Part shown: piece after piece, positions 1-6,023 of the stretch | Layout: each line of letters starts with the position of its first letter | How positions within the stretch are numbered: position 1 is the first letter of the stretch | Translations under genes and position numbers: made by a program | The notes under the pieces: generated by a model | Seen by the model: the letters and a program-made list of their open reading frames with translations, nothing else | The model's database searches: none | Told to the model about the DNA's origin: nothing | Assembly (NCBI GenBank): GCA_947461325.1 | Contig: CANHLD010000111.1 | Location: 1-6,130 of the forward strand | Length of the DNA: 6,130 bases | Direction: 5' to 3' | Source: Comamonadaceae bacterium | Lineage (GTDB): Bacteria > Pseudomonadota > Gammaproteobacteria > Burkholderiales > Burkholderiaceae_C

Positions 1-1858
1 CAAACGCAGCATAAGCATCGGCGCTGAGCACCTCCGCCCATTTGTAGCTGTAATAACCGGCAGCATAACCACCCGCAAAAATGTGGCTGAAAGAATGCGG
101 CATGCGATTGAAAGCGGGAGGGTGCATGACGGCCACTTCATCACGCACTTGCTTGAGCACAGACATGACATCCAGCGAATTGACGGCGTGTGTGTGCAAA
201 TACATATCCAGCAGCGAAAACTCAATTTGACGCAATGTTTGTAAACCGCTTTGAAAATTTTTGGCGGCCAACATTTTGACGAACAAATCGCGCGGCAGTG
301 GTTGCCCGGTGTCCACATGTGCAGTCATGTGTTTGAGCGCTGACCATTCCCAGCAGAAGTTTTCCATGAACTGGCTGGGCAATTCGACCGCATCCCACTC
401 GACACCGCTGATGCCGGAAACATCGCGCTCATTCACCTGCGTCAACATATGGTGCAAGCCATGACCGCATTCGTGGAACAAAGTGATCACATCATCATGC
501 GTTAACAGCGGCGGTTGTCCGTTGATGCCTTCGGCGAAATTGCATACCAAGTGAGCCACTGGTGTTTGCAGTTGGCCGCTGTCAGGCCGCATCCAACGCG
601 CCCGCACGTCGTCCATCCATGCACCGCCGCGCTTGCCTTGGCGAGCGCCAGGGTCGAGGTAAAACTGACCGACCAATTCGCCCTTGCGCTCAATTCTGTA
701 AAAAGACACGCCAGGGTGCCAGACCGGTGCGTTGTCTTTGCGGATGCTCACTTCAAACAATGCTTCCACGATCTTGAACAAACCGTCAAGCACTTTGGGC
801 GCAGTGAAATACGCTTTGACTTCCTGATCGCTGAACGCGTAACGGGCTTCTTTGAGCTTTTCGCCAATGAAAGTCCAGTCCCAAGCTTGCGGGTCCGTCA
901 TGTGAAGTTGCTCAGTCGCAAATGTGCGCATCTCGTTGAGATCATTTTCAGCATAGGGTCGTGCTTTGACAGCCAAGTCTCGCAAAAAGCGTATGACGTG
1001 ATCGGGTGACTCGGCCATTTTGCTGGCCAGCGAAACCTGTGCATGGTTTTGAAAACCCAAAAGCACTGCTTCTTCTTCGCGCAGTTGCAATATCTCCAGC
1101 AGCAGCGCACTGTTGTCAAACTGCTTGTGTTCTGATTGGTCAGAAGCACGGGTGGCATAGGCGCGATAGAGTTTTTCGCGCAAACTGCTGCTGTGCGCAT
1201 ATTGCATCACAGGCAGGTAGCAAGGCATTTTCAATGTCAACTTGTAGCCGCTGTGGCCGTCCGCTTGAGCTGCGGCTTTTGCAGCTTGCAACACATCCGA
1301 TGGGATACCGGCGGTGTCTTCATCATTGATTAACAAAGACCATGCGTCCGTGGCGTCAAGTACATGTTCGCTGAACAACTGGCTGATCTCCGCCTGGCGT
1401 TCTTGAATGGCTGCAAAACGCGCTTTGTCTGCGCCTGTGAGTTCAGCGCCTGACAACACAAAGTTACGCAATGCAAGTTCGCGGGCGTGCTTTTGTTCTG
1501 CGTTTAAAGTGGATGCGTCGATGGCTTTGTATTTGGCATACAAAGCTTCATTGGCGCCGAGTCGCGTCCAAAATTCAGTGATGCGCGGTAATTCTGCGTT
1601 GTAGGCCGCTCGCAATTCGGGCGTGTCAGCGACAGATTGCAAGTGGCTGACAGCACCCCACGCGCGGGAGAGTTTTTCTGTGGCAACGTCAAGTACTTGC
1701 GAAATGCGTAACCAATCAGCAGGGAAATCTGCGGATGTGACCAAAGTCAAGGCCTCGTTTGCTTGTGTCAATAATTGGTCGATGGCTGGATTGACATCGG
1801 CGGGGCTGATGCGGTCAAACAAAGGCAGACCGGCAAAATCAAGCAAAGGATTGTTCAT
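1..1858 (-). CDS. prlC: Oligopeptidase A (M3 family zinc metallopeptidase), 3' end outside window
   Basis: Cytoplasmic zinc endopeptidase of family M3A (oligopeptidase A, OpdA/PrlC), which in E. coli degrades short peptides, including cleaved signal peptides. The reading frame is open from the ATG at 1858 to the window edge, giving 619 codons. The E. coli protein has 680 residues, so roughly 55-60 C-terminal residues lie outside. The zinc site is visible as HECGH at residues 462-466 (bases 461-475), with the third ligand probably Glu492 in AVELPSQFMEN. Substrate-binding His592, Tyr602 and Tyr605 lie in the HIFAGGYAAGYYSY stretch (about 592-605), matching the catalytic His/Tyr cluster of thimet-type peptidases. 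The N-terminus MNNPLL closely resembles E. coli OpdA, which supports the start. The start lies 6 bp after the folD stop and has no clear Shine-Dalgarno sequence, suggesting translation coupled to folD. I checked the frame at several points and found no frameshift. The family assignment is very secure; the exact substrates are not visible. Confidence 0.96.
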   Translation of the reverse strand, partial: MNNPLLDFAGLPLFDRISPADVNPAIDQLLTQANEALTLVTSADFPADWLRISQVLDVATEKLSRAWGAVSHLQSVADTPELRAAYNAELPRITEFWTRLGANEALYAKYKAIDASTLNAEQKHARELALRNFVLSGAELTGADKARFAAIQERQAEISQLFSEHVLDATDAWSLLINDEDTAGIPSDVLQAAKAAAQADGHSGYKLTLKMPCYLPVMQYAHSSSLREKLYRAYATRASDQSEHKQFDNSALLLEILQLREEEAVLLGFQNHAQVSLASKMAESPDHVIRFLRDLAVKARPYAENDLNEMRTFATEQLHMTDPQAWDWTFIGEKLKEARYAFSDQEVKAYFTAPKVLDGLFKIVEALFEVSIRKDNAPVWHPGVSFYRIERKGELVGQFYLDPGARQGKRGGAWMDDVRARWMRPDSGQLQTPVAHLVCNFAEGINGQPPLLTHDDVITLFHECGHGLHHMLTQVNERDVSGISGVEWDAVELPSQFMENFCWEWSALKHMTAHVDTGQPLPRDLFVKMLAAKNFQSGLQTLRQIEFSLLDMYLHTHAVNSLDVMSVLKQVRDEVAVMHPPAFNRMPHSFSHIFAGGYAAGYYSYKWAEVLSADAYAAF

Positions 1859-1864
1859 GCAGTT

Positions 1865-2716
1865 TTATATGGCGTGACGTTCAGCAGATTCAAGTGTGTT
1901 GACCAGCAGCATGGTGATGGTCATAGGCCCCACACCGCCTGGCACCGGCGTGATGTGTGAGGCAACCTGACTGACACCGGCAAAGTCAACGTCACCGCAG
2001 AGCTTGCCTTCATCATCTCTGTTCATGCCGACGTCGATGACAACAGCCCCGGGTTTGACCATGTCGGCGGTCAACACATGGCGTTTGCCTACAGCGGCCA
2101 CAATGACATCAGCTTGCAAGGTGTGCGCTTTCAAGTCGACGGTTGCACTGTGACATACCGTGACCGTAGCGTTTTGTTGCAACAACATCAGCGCCATGGG
2201 CTTGCCGACAATATTGCTGCGACCAATGACTACGGCGTGTTTGCCGCGCAACGAATAGCCAATGTGTTCCAGCATCTTCATGCAACCGTGTGGCGTGCAA
2301 GGCCAAAAGCCCGGTAGACCCGTCATCAACGCGCCGGCACTGGCCACGTGAAAACCGTCAACGTCTTTTTCCGGCGCAATGGCTTCAATGACTTTTTGAG
2401 CATCTATGTGCGAAGGCAAGGGCAGTTGCACCAAAATGCCATGAATGCTGTTGTCTTGATTCAAAGCATGTACACGAGCCAGCAAATCAGATTCACTCAA
2501 AGAGGCATCGTGCTTTTCAAGCAGTGAATGAATGCCGGTTTGTTCACAGGCTTTGACTTTATTGCGCACATAAACTTGGCTTGCAGGATTGTCGCCCACC
2601 AAGATCACAGCTAGACCGGGCTTGATACCTTGCGTATGTAGCGCTTTGACACGTTCGCTGACTTGTTGGCGCATATGTGCAGACAAGGCATTGCCATCAA
2701 TGATAGATGCACTCAT
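1865..2716 (-). CDS. folD: Bifunctional methylenetetrahydrofolate dehydrogenase / methenyltetrahydrofolate cyclohydrolase
   Basis: FolD interconverts 5,10-methylene-THF, 5,10-methenyl-THF and 10-formyl-THF in the cytosol. It uses NADP(H) and supplies one-carbon units for purine and formyl-methionine synthesis. The protein has 283 residues, the usual length for bacterial FolD. Visible motifs are the catalytic YVRNK (Tyr49, Lys53), ILVQLPLP with Gln97, DVDGF with Asp120, the dinucleotide-binding loop GRSNIVGKP (165-173), and the C-terminal signature PGGVGPMT (259-266). The N-terminus MSASIIDG aligns with E. coli MAAKIIDG, so the start at 2716 is well supported. The gene begins 5 bp after the response regulator stop and ends 6 bp before the prlC start. 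No good ribosome binding site precedes it, so it is probably translated by coupling within the four-gene minus-strand operon. All key residues are present and the enzyme should be active. Confidence 0.98.
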   Translation of the reverse strand: MSASIIDGNALSAHMRQQVSERVKALHTQGIKPGLAVILVGDNPASQVYVRNKVKACEQTGIHSLLEKHDASLSESDLLARVHALNQDNSIHGILVQLPLPSHIDAQKVIEAIAPEKDVDGFHVASAGALMTGLPGFWPCTPHGCMKMLEHIGYSLRGKHAVVIGRSNIVGKPMALMLLQQNATVTVCHSATVDLKAHTLQADVIVAAVGKRHVLTADMVKPGAVVIDVGMNRDDEGKLCGDVDFAGVSQVASHITPVPGGVGPMTITMLLVNTLESAERHAI

Positions 2717-2721
2717 GGTAC

Positions 2722-3348
2722 TTAGGCTTTGGTGGAGTTGGGGCCAAGGGCGATTTTGAGCAGGTCAGCCACGGTGTTCGCGTTCAGCTTTTCCATGATG
2801 TTGGCGCGGTGGGCTTCTACCGTTTTAATGCTGATGCCTAGATCATCCGCAATTTGTTTGTTTAAGCGACCTGCAACGATGCGCTCCAGCACTTGTGATT
2901 CACGCGCTGTGAGCTTGCCCATCAGTGCATCCCGGTTAGCCGCATGCTGATAGTCAGCAAAAGCTTCGCGGGCCTGGTCCAGCATGCGTTCGACCACGCT
3001 GAGCAATTCTTCTTCTTTAAAGGGTTTGGGAATAAAGTCCATGGCCCCTTTTTTCATGGTTGTCACGGCCATGGGGACATCGCCATGGCCGGTGATGAAA
3101 ACCACGGGCAAAGGGGATTTTCGTTCGATCAAACGGTCTTGCAATTCCAGACCGGAAATGCCCGGCATGCGTATATCAACCAGAAGACAGGCAACTTCGC
3201 GCGGGTCGTAGCGGCTTAAAAAAGATTCGGCAGAGTCAAAGCAGCGAACCCGATAGTCTTTGCCCTCAAGCAACCATTGCAATGAGTCACGAACGGCCTC
3301 GTCGTCATCCACCACATAAATATTGCCTTTTTTGGGAATCAAGCTCAT
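2722..3348 (-). CDS. FixJ/NarL-type two-component response regulator with LuxR HTH
   Basis: A 208-residue DNA-binding response regulator. The receiver domain (about 8-125) has the acidic cluster DDD at 14-16, phosphoacceptor Asp58 in LLVDIRMPG, Thr86 in FITGHGD, and Lys108 in PKPF. The signalling face is therefore complete. A linker (about 125-143) leads to a LuxR/GerE-type helix-turn-helix (about 144-205) with LTARESQVL, NKQIADDLGISIKTVEAHR and IMEKL. The GHGDVPMAV and FIPKPF stretches place it in the FixJ/TodT/StyR subgroup, whose members usually activate transcription when phosphorylated. It lies 34 bp downstream of the sensor kinase gene in the same direction, so the two are almost certainly cognate. 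A good ribosome binding site (GGAG) supports the start. No target is shown by the sequence; the divergent aceE promoter region and its own operon promoter are the natural candidates. Several FixJ-type paralogues exist in such genomes, so I give no gene symbol. Confidence 0.95.
   Translation of the reverse strand: MSLIPKKGNIYVVDDDEAVRDSLQWLLEGKDYRVRCFDSAESFLSRYDPREVACLLVDIRMPGISGLELQDRLIERKSPLPVVFITGHGDVPMAVTTMKKGAMDFIPKPFKEEELLSVVERMLDQAREAFADYQHAANRDALMGKLTARESQVLERIVAGRLNKQIADDLGISIKTVEAHRANIMEKLNANTVADLLKIALGPNSTKA
3066..3091. repeat. Perfect 9-bp inverted repeat inside the response regulator gene
   Basis: The arms CGGCCATGG (3066-3074) and CCATGGCCG (3083-3091) are exact reverse complements around an 8-nt loop. 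In the mRNA this would be a GC-rich hairpin over the codons for the conserved GHGDVPMA segment. No T tract follows on either strand, so it is not a terminator. It may simply result from codon choice. Confidence 0.6.
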
Positions 3349-3354
3349 TAGTTA

Positions 3355-3359
3355 CTCCA
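3355..3359 (-). promoter_or_regulatory. Ribosome binding site of the response regulator gene
   Basis: On the minus strand TGGAG precedes the ATG at 3348 with 6 nt between. The 34-bp gap after the kinase stop holds nothing else: no terminator hairpin and no obvious promoter, consistent with co-transcription. Confidence 0.75.
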
Positions 3360-3382
3360 ATTACAACGAGACATATAAAAAA

Positions 3383-5884
3383 TTAAACATTGATCAAAGC
3401 GGGTTTGGCAGGCAGCCAGAATGAAAAACGGCAACCGACAATCACTGTTCCATTGTAGATGTTCTCGGCTTGCATTCTGCCTTGGTGCGACTCAATGATC
3501 GTGCGGCATAAATTCAATCCTATGCCCATGCCTTCACTCTTGGTTGTGTAAAAAGCCTCGAACACACGCGCCATCACTTCAGCGGGCATGCCGTCACCAC
3601 TGTCGGTCACTGAGAAATGCACCACATTCTGTTCCTCGATTATTTTGGGCACAATTTGCAGTTCAACATGGCGTTCATTGAGGGGGCGGTTGGCATATTC
3701 AATCGCCTCGGCTGCGTTTTTCAATAAATTGATCAGCACTTGTTCAATCAATATCGGATCAACCAAAATTTGCGAGATGCGGTCTGACACATACAAACTC
3801 AACTTGACCTGACGCCGACGCAGTTCAATGTCAGCAAGTTCAACGGCCTCGGTCACCATGGGCGCAATAAAGGTCAACACCCGGTTGGTTTCGCTGCGTC
3901 TGACAAAACTGCGGATACGCTGAATAATTTGTCCGGCTCGCTGTGCCTGATGAGAAGTTTTTTCAAGCGCTTTGAGCAATTCCTCTTCATTGATTTGCTT
4001 GGAATGAATCCGTGTGAGCATGCCGTTGCAATAGTTTGAAATAGCGGTCAGCGGTTGGTTGAGTTCGTGAGCCACGCTGGACGCCATTTCACCCATGGTG
4101 ATGAGCCGACTGGCCGATTGGGCACGTTCAGCTTGCAGCGCAGCCTGCTCCTCGGCATTACGTCTGGCGGTGATGTCTGTAGAGATGACCATTTGCGCCA
4201 ATCGACCATCCACCCAGTTCAAATACCTGGATCTGACTTCCAGCCATTTGTTCAAACCTGGCAGGTAAATCTCTGAATTTTCTGTTTTCGCTTGCGTCAG
4301 CGTGATGCTTGGCATGCCAGACAAATCGTCGACTGATTCGTCTTGACTGGACATGTCCGAGTTGAGCATGCCTGCTTGAGTGACCAAGTTCAAATGGCCT
4401 TCACTTTGGTTGCCGAACCATTGCCGATACAACTTGTTGGCAAACAGCAATTCGGTGCTACCCAGCGGCGTCACAGAAACCGATGCGTCCAATGCCTCAA
4501 GCACTGTGGTGAAGCGTTCGTAAGATGCTGACAATTGCTCACGAATCCGGTTAGGTTCGGTGATGTCTGTCATGGAGGTCATCCAACCAGTTTGCTGGCC
4601 GTAGGCATCAATCAAAGGAGACACATACAAACGCGCATCAAAAAAAGTGCCGTTTTTACGTTTGACCTTGATTTGAAAGCCGCTCATCTTGGTTCGACCG
4701 CTGAGTTGGTCTTCCAATTTGGTGTTCATCAACTGATGGTCTTCTTCAGGCCAGTAGGGAAAGGGCGAGCGCAGCCCGACCAACTCCTTGTCTGTCCATC
4801 CGGTCATTTGGCAAAAGGCGGTATTGACATAAGTGATGCGCCCGTTCATGTCCATGGCACGCATACCAGTCAAAATGGAGTTCTCCATGGCGCGTCTGAA
4901 ATTGGTTTCAGCAACCAATGCTTCTTGCGCTTGCAAGCGCCTGCGGGTGTGTCGCCAGGTGCCGATCAACATCCAAGTGGTCAATCCGCTGAGCAATAAA
5001 ACCAACCAGAACAAACCACTGCCGATCAAGACCTGGGAGGTCCGGTAAGCCTGCGCACGCAATTGCAAAGTGTTGCCAACAGTTGAAACCGGCACGCTGT
5101 ATTCGTAAGCTTTGCTTTCCCACGGAGCATAGTCAAACAAGCCAGCGCGCGGTTTGATGCTTTGTCCGGCGAGTAGAAGGTTGTTGGCATCAACCAAGGC
5201 CACGGCATGACGTGCAATCACTTCGGCAGGTACTGCAAATCTAAGCAAGTTATCCAAGTTGTAATCAACCAGGATCACACCTTTGAAAGTCTCGTTGTAA
5301 AAAATAGGTATGTGTAATTGAAGATGCGCTTCTTGCATGCCCGAACCGTCTTCAGACTTCATTAAAAACGGAGCCGAGTAGATGGAGCGCCGGATTTCTT
5401 TGGCAAGTGAAAAAGACTCTTCCGTTTGTGGTTGATCCTGCCATTTGCCCTGAGGAAGAAAGGGCATCCATTGCGCTGAGCCAGATGTGTAATTGGATCT
5501 GCTTTGCCTGAATTGGTCTATCCAGTTGATGGCAGCCAGTTCAGGATACTGTTTGACCAAGTCCATAGCAGTTGAAGCAAATTCAACTGCGGTGTATTTG
5601 TCGCTGCCGACTTCTCTTGCCAATCGCAGTAACTGCTCTTGTTGCTCCAATAGATGCAAGCGCATTTTCTGGTTGGCATATTCCAAGTCGCGCTGAACAC
5701 TTTCTTGTTCGCGTTCTCTTTCTTCAATGCGCAAATAGCCAACGCTGCTGACGATGGTTAATAAAAATATACCCACCGCTGCCACAGGCGCAATCATGGC
5801 CACCCGGTCTTGTCTGCTCGGGCTGAGTCGCTTCCACCAAATGGACCAGCGCAATGTCATTCGTTTGATGAATTCAATTTTCAT
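3383..5884 (-). CDS. Membrane-bound PAS-domain sensor histidine kinase
   Basis: An 833-residue inner-membrane sensor kinase, presumed partner of the response regulator downstream. The N-terminus is basic, followed by a membrane segment at about 29-50 and a second at about 286-308. These enclose a periplasmic sensor region of about 235 residues that starts with a charged, probably coiled-coil stretch (52-90). No HAMP domain is evident: a short basic linker (about 309-328) leads directly to a PAS/PAC domain (about 329-443; PAC end WMTSMTDITEPNR) and a second, more divergent PAS domain (about 452-573; end QMVISTDITARR). The HisKA domain carries His606 in SSVAHELNQPL. The ATPase domain has the N box (NLLKNAAEAI, Asn723), G1 (DSGDGM, 761-766), F box (VFEAFYTTKSEG, 774-785) and G2 (GMGIGL, 785-790). 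This is the FixL/DctB-like kinase class. The ligand cannot be read from the sequence. Met9 is an alternative start, but the GAGGG upstream of Met1 favours Met1. Confidence 0.95.
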   Translation of the reverse strand: MKIEFIKRMTLRWSIWWKRLSPSRQDRVAMIAPVAAVGIFLLTIVSSVGYLRIEEREREQESVQRDLEYANQKMRLHLLEQQEQLLRLAREVGSDKYTAVEFASTAMDLVKQYPELAAINWIDQFRQSRSNYTSGSAQWMPFLPQGKWQDQPQTEESFSLAKEIRRSIYSAPFLMKSEDGSGMQEAHLQLHIPIFYNETFKGVILVDYNLDNLLRFAVPAEVIARHAVALVDANNLLLAGQSIKPRAGLFDYAPWESKAYEYSVPVSTVGNTLQLRAQAYRTSQVLIGSGLFWLVLLLSGLTTWMLIGTWRHTRRRLQAQEALVAETNFRRAMENSILTGMRAMDMNGRITYVNTAFCQMTGWTDKELVGLRSPFPYWPEEDHQLMNTKLEDQLSGRTKMSGFQIKVKRKNGTFFDARLYVSPLIDAYGQQTGWMTSMTDITEPNRIREQLSASYERFTTVLEALDASVSVTPLGSTELLFANKLYRQWFGNQSEGHLNLVTQAGMLNSDMSSQDESVDDLSGMPSITLTQAKTENSEIYLPGLNKWLEVRSRYLNWVDGRLAQMVISTDITARRNAEEQAALQAERAQSASRLITMGEMASSVAHELNQPLTAISNYCNGMLTRIHSKQINEEELLKALEKTSHQAQRAGQIIQRIRSFVRRSETNRVLTFIAPMVTEAVELADIELRRRQVKLSLYVSDRISQILVDPILIEQVLINLLKNAAEAIEYANRPLNERHVELQIVPKIIEEQNVVHFSVTDSGDGMPAEVMARVFEAFYTTKSEGMGIGLNLCRTIIESHQGRMQAENIYNGTVIVGCRFSFWLPAKPALINV

Positions 5885-5887
5885 TAG

Positions 5888-5892
5888 CCCTC
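5888..5892 (-). promoter_or_regulatory. Probable ribosome binding site of the sensor kinase gene
   Basis: On the minus strand GAGGG lies only 3 nt before the ATG at 5884. The spacing is shorter than the usual 5-9 nt, so initiation may be weak, which is common for sensor kinases. It still favours Met1 over Met9, which has no purine-rich tract at a suitable distance. Confidence 0.45.
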
Positions 5893-5919
5893 GAGTTTAG
5901 GCCATGAGATGCCATAGGT

Positions 5920-5947
5920 TTTATATATTTCGTAATATGAAATTGAA
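5920..5947 (-). promoter_or_regulatory. Candidate promoter of the kinase-regulator-folD-prlC operon
   Basis: On the minus strand a good -10 match TATAAA (5920-5925) follows a weak -35-like TTCAAT (5942-5947) with a 16-bp spacer, in the most AT-rich part of the divergent region. The leader to the kinase ATG would be about 30 nt. It would lie back to back with the aceE promoter candidate, with the two -35 elements only about 10 bp apart. A bound regulator could then act on both. The weak -35 keeps confidence low. Confidence 0.3.
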
Positions 5948-5965
5948 TAGCGCAATTTGAAATTG
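5938..5965 (+). repeat. TGAAATTG direct repeat with an overlapping inverted repeat
   Basis: TGAAATTG occurs at 5938-5945 and 5958-5965, exactly 20 bp apart, which is close to two helical turns. The first copy also forms an inverted repeat with CAATTT at 5953-5958 (AAATTG, 7-bp gap, CAATTT). It sits between the two divergent promoter candidates. In an AT-rich stretch part of this could be chance. Confidence 0.45.
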
Positions 5966-5987
5966 TGTCAAAATACCAAGGTACTAT
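5957..5987 (+). promoter_or_regulatory. Candidate aceE promoter with a long 19-bp spacer
   Basis: TTGAAA (5957-5962) resembles a -35 box and TACTAT (5982-5987) a -10 box, separated by 19 bp. Transcription would start near 5994, about 30 nt before the aceE ATG. The -10 match is only 4 of 6 and the spacer is 2 bp over optimum, so the promoter, if real, may depend on an activator. The dyad TACC-AA-GGTA fills the 3' part of the spacer. This was judged by eye only. Confidence 0.35.
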
Positions 5988-6000
5988 TTGCGTCAAAGTA
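5963..6000 (+). repeat. Imperfect 13-nt direct repeat in the aceE upstream region
   Basis: The sequence TTG(T/C)GTCAAA(A/G)TA occurs at 5963-5975 and again at 5988-6000, with 11 of 13 positions identical and starts 25 bp apart. The copies flank the candidate -10 box of aceE. Such paired repeats are typical of regulator binding sites, but no protein can be assigned from the sequence. Confidence 0.6.
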
Positions 6001-6012
6001 ACTGCGAATCAC

Positions 6013-6017
6013 AGGAG
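6013..6017 (+). promoter_or_regulatory. Ribosome binding site of aceE
   Basis: AGGAG with 6 nt to the ATG at 6024. It is the strongest Shine-Dalgarno sequence in the window, as expected for a highly expressed central-metabolism gene. Confidence 0.85.
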
Positions 6018-6023
6018 ACCAAC

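Noticed and set aside
515..1009. 164-codon open frame on the plus strand, opposite prlC
   Set aside because: It is fully antisense to a well-conserved M3 peptidase frame, shows no recognisable domain or ribosome binding site, and its composition follows the codon pattern of the gene beneath it.
898..1200. 100-codon minus-strand frame inside prlC in another phase
   Set aside because: It overlaps a conserved part of oligopeptidase A in the true frame; its protein has no recognisable features.
1..1858. Possible frameshift in prlC, since no complete open frame is bounded within the window
   Set aside because: The frame is open and family-like from 1858 to base 2. In-phase checks near 1460, 835, 475 and 55-85 all agree; the gene simply runs off the window edge.
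3066..3091. Intragenic inverted repeat as a transcription terminator
   Set aside because: No T tract follows the stem on either strand, and it lies in the middle of a conserved coding segment.
3349..3382. Possible terminator or promoter between the kinase and regulator genes
   Set aside because: The gap is AT-rich with a run of T on the minus strand, but there is no stem before it, and a ribosome binding site occupies the remaining part. Co-transcription is more likely.
4535..4999. 154-codon open frame on the plus strand, opposite the sensor kinase
   Set aside because: Antisense to the PAS1 and membrane-linker coding region; no recognisable domain. It is a shadow of the kinase reading frame.
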